A DNA stretch of 43,227 nt from Vicinamibacteria bacterium (lineage in GTDB: Bacteria; Acidobacteriota; Vicinamibacteria; Fen-336): contig JAICEW010000010.1 in assembly GCA_025923995.1 (NCBI GenBank), positions 1-43,227 on the forward strand. The letters are read 5' to 3'. Under the pieces are notes generated by a model. The model ran no database searches, was not told the origin of the DNA, and was given only the letters and a program-made list of their open reading frames with translations. The position numbers and the translations under genes are program-made. Shown here piece after piece: positions 41,898 through 43,227 of this stretch (position 1 is the first letter of the stretch; each line of letters starts with the position of its first letter).

Positions 41898-43227
41898 CGA
41901 CATCCCGCGTCCGACTCGACCTGACCGGCTGCCTGCGCGAGACGATCGGCCGCGCGGGCCTGACCGCGCGAGAGCTGGCCCAGGGCACCCGCGCCGCCGT
42001 GGCCGGCGGCAAGCGCCTGCGCCGCGCCCTCGACGCCGGCCGCTACGGCTTCGACGCCATCCTGGACGACCGGCGGGCCCTGGAGGCCGCGCGGGCGGAG
42101 GGACGGCGCCTCTCGCGCCTGGCCGACACGCTGGTCGTGGACGGGATCGGCGGGTCCGCGCTGGGTGCCTTGGCGCTGGAGGCCGCGCTGCGTCCGAAGC
42201 GCAAGCGCCTGGTCATCCTGGACAACGTCGATCCCGAGGTGGTCTCGGCGCGGGTTCGGTCCCTGGACCCCACGCGCACCGCGGTCAACGTCGTCACCAA
42301 GTCCGGCGGCACCGCGGAGACCGCGGCCAACATGCTGATCCTCCTCGACTGGATGGAGAAGCGGCTGGGCGCGTCGTACGTGAAGCGCTGGTGCGCGACG
42401 ACGGACCCGGAGCAGGGCGAGCTGCTCAAGCTGGCCCGCCGGCTCGGCATGCCGACGCTGGCGGTCCCGCCCAACGTCGGCGGGCGGTTCTCGGTCCTGA
42501 CCGCGGTCGGCCTGCTGCCCGCCGTGTTCCTGGGCCTCGACGTCGACGCGCTGTTGAAGGGCGCGCGCGACATGCGCAAGCACTGCTGGACCGCGGCGCC
42601 CGAGCGCAACGCGGGGGTGATGGGCGCGGTCGTGCTCTACCTGATGGCACGCAAGCGCGCGCGCAACATCCAGGTGCTGATGCCGTACGCGGGCAGCCTG
42701 GTGGCGCTGGCCGACTGGTACAAGCAGCTGTGGGCGGAGAGCCTGGGCAAGCGCCTCGACCGTAAGGGGCGCGTGGTCGAGACCGGGCAGACGCCGGTGA
42801 CCGCGCTGGGCGCGACGGACCAGCACTCCCAGGTGCAGCTCTACATGGAGGGCCCGCACGACAAGGTCGTGACCTTCCTGGAGGTCGAGGAGTTCCGTCC
42901 CGACGTCCGCATCCCGCGCCTGCACGCCGACCTGGCCACGACAGGCTACCTGGGCGGGCGCACGCTGGGGGAGCTGCTCAACGCCGAGCGGCGTGGCACC
43001 GAGATCGCGCTCACGCAGTCGGGACGTCCATGCTTCGCGTACCTGCTGCCCCGCATCGACGCGCACGTCGTCGGCCAGCTCATCTACCTTTTCGAGTTCC
43101 AGACCGCGCTGTCGGGCGAGCTGTACGGCATCGACGCGTTCGACCAGCCGGGGGTCGAGGCGGGGAAGGTGGCCGCCTACGCGCTGATGGGCCGCGAGGG
43201 GTACGAGAAGGACGCGGCCCGGCTGCG
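41894..43227 (+). CDS. pgi: Glucose-6-phosphate isomerase, 3' end outside the window
   Basis: The frame is open to the last base; about 444 residues are visible. It interconverts glucose-6-phosphate and fructose-6-phosphate. Motifs: G-I-G-G-S-A-L-G near residue 86 (sugar phosphate), T-K-S-G-G-T-A-E-T near 134, G-G-R-F-S-V-L-T-A-V-G-L, catalytic W-A-E-S-L-G-K near 280, the His in G-A-T-D-Q-H-S-Q, and D-Q-P-G-V-E-A-G-K near the end. The family N terminus (V-R-L-D-L-T-G) starts at about 41909, yet there is no ATG, GTG or TTG in frame before it. The best candidate is CTG 41894, overlapping the upstream stop TGA as CTGA, with AAGG (41883-41886) upstream. GTG 41999 would drop about 35 residues. Confidence 0.93.
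   Translation, partial: MTTSRVRLDLTGCLRETIGRAGLTARELAQGTRAAVAGGKRLRRALDAGRYGFDAILDDRRALEAARAEGRRLSRLADTLVVDGIGGSALGALALEAALRPKRKRLVILDNVDPEVVSARVRSLDPTRTAVNVVTKSGGTAETAANMLILLDWMEKRLGASYVKRWCATTDPEQGELLKLARRLGMPTLAVPPNVGGRFSVLTAVGLLPAVFLGLDVDALLKGARDMRKHCWTAAPERNAGVMGAVVLYLMARKRARNIQVLMPYAGSLVALADWYKQLWAESLGKRLDRKGRVVETGQTPVTALGATDQHSQVQLYMEGPHDKVVTFLEVEEFRPDVRIPRLHADLATTGYLGGRTLGELLNAERRGTEIALTQSGRPCFAYLLPRIDAHVVGQLIYLFEFQTALSGELYGIDAFDQPGVEAGKVAAYALMGREGYEKDAARL

Overview
The window is a GC-rich (about 70% by eye), densely coded stretch of a bacterial chromosome, about 43 kb with 35 protein genes and one tRNA. No gap between genes exceeds 300 bases. I see no IS element, integrase, phage gene or CRISPR array. 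PilY1, apolipoprotein N-acyltransferase, lipoproteins, Tat translocase, a PilQ-like secretin fragment and a bifunctional PBP1A indicate a diderm bacterium with type IV pili. The mix of a DUF4388 protein, NfeD plus stomatin, an archaeal/eukaryotic-type ProRS, FecR/DUF6600 and small 'TNDDL' secreted proteins suggests Acidobacteriota, Myxococcota or a related lineage. That assignment is inference.

Layout. Bases 1-4987: tail of a minor-pilin-like gene followed by pilY1. Bases 5116-8142: zinc-ribbon/TPR membrane protein, small secreted coiled-coil protein, NtrC-type response regulator. Bases 8164-13064 (minus): MobA-like nucleotidyltransferase, typA/bipA, a Tat-exported DUF1513 protein and a tandem P-domain exoprotein. 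Bases 13183-14109: argF, converging on a minus-strand group (secreted 'TNDDL' protein, aroB, lipoprotein). Bases 16496-21755: nadB-terC-proS-pcm-DUF192, mostly touching or overlapping. Bases 21739-24932 (minus): HEAT/ankyrin protein, tatA/B, tatC. Bases 25054-29011: nfeD, stomatin, DUF4388 and SPOR proteins, closed by a 13-bp hairpin. Bases 29131-34030: lipA-lnt-prfB-PD40 lipoprotein-yjbQ. Bases 34043-38803 (minus): truncated secretin N-domain protein, FecR/DUF6600 protein, PBP1A. Bases 38883 to the end: tRNA-Leu(CAG), a roughly 100-base imperfect palindrome, rnr, a 112-residue internally duplicated protein of unknown family, and pgi, which runs off the window.

Most genes are core metabolism, translation and envelope biogenesis. 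The themes that recur are the cell envelope (pilus, Tat, lipoprotein maturation, peptidoglycan, membrane microdomain) and translation/RNA (typA, proS, prfB, rnr, tRNA). Less ordinary items are the duplicated 112-aa protein and the apparent CUG start of pgi, the palindromic repeat abutting the tRNA, a prfB frameshift site without a clear internal Shine-Dalgarno, a TANNNT -10-like signal often placed only 6-13 nt from start codons without a Shine-Dalgarno, two unlinked secreted proteins sharing R-V-[FY]-T-N-D-D-L, and strong terminator-like hairpins lacking U tracts.
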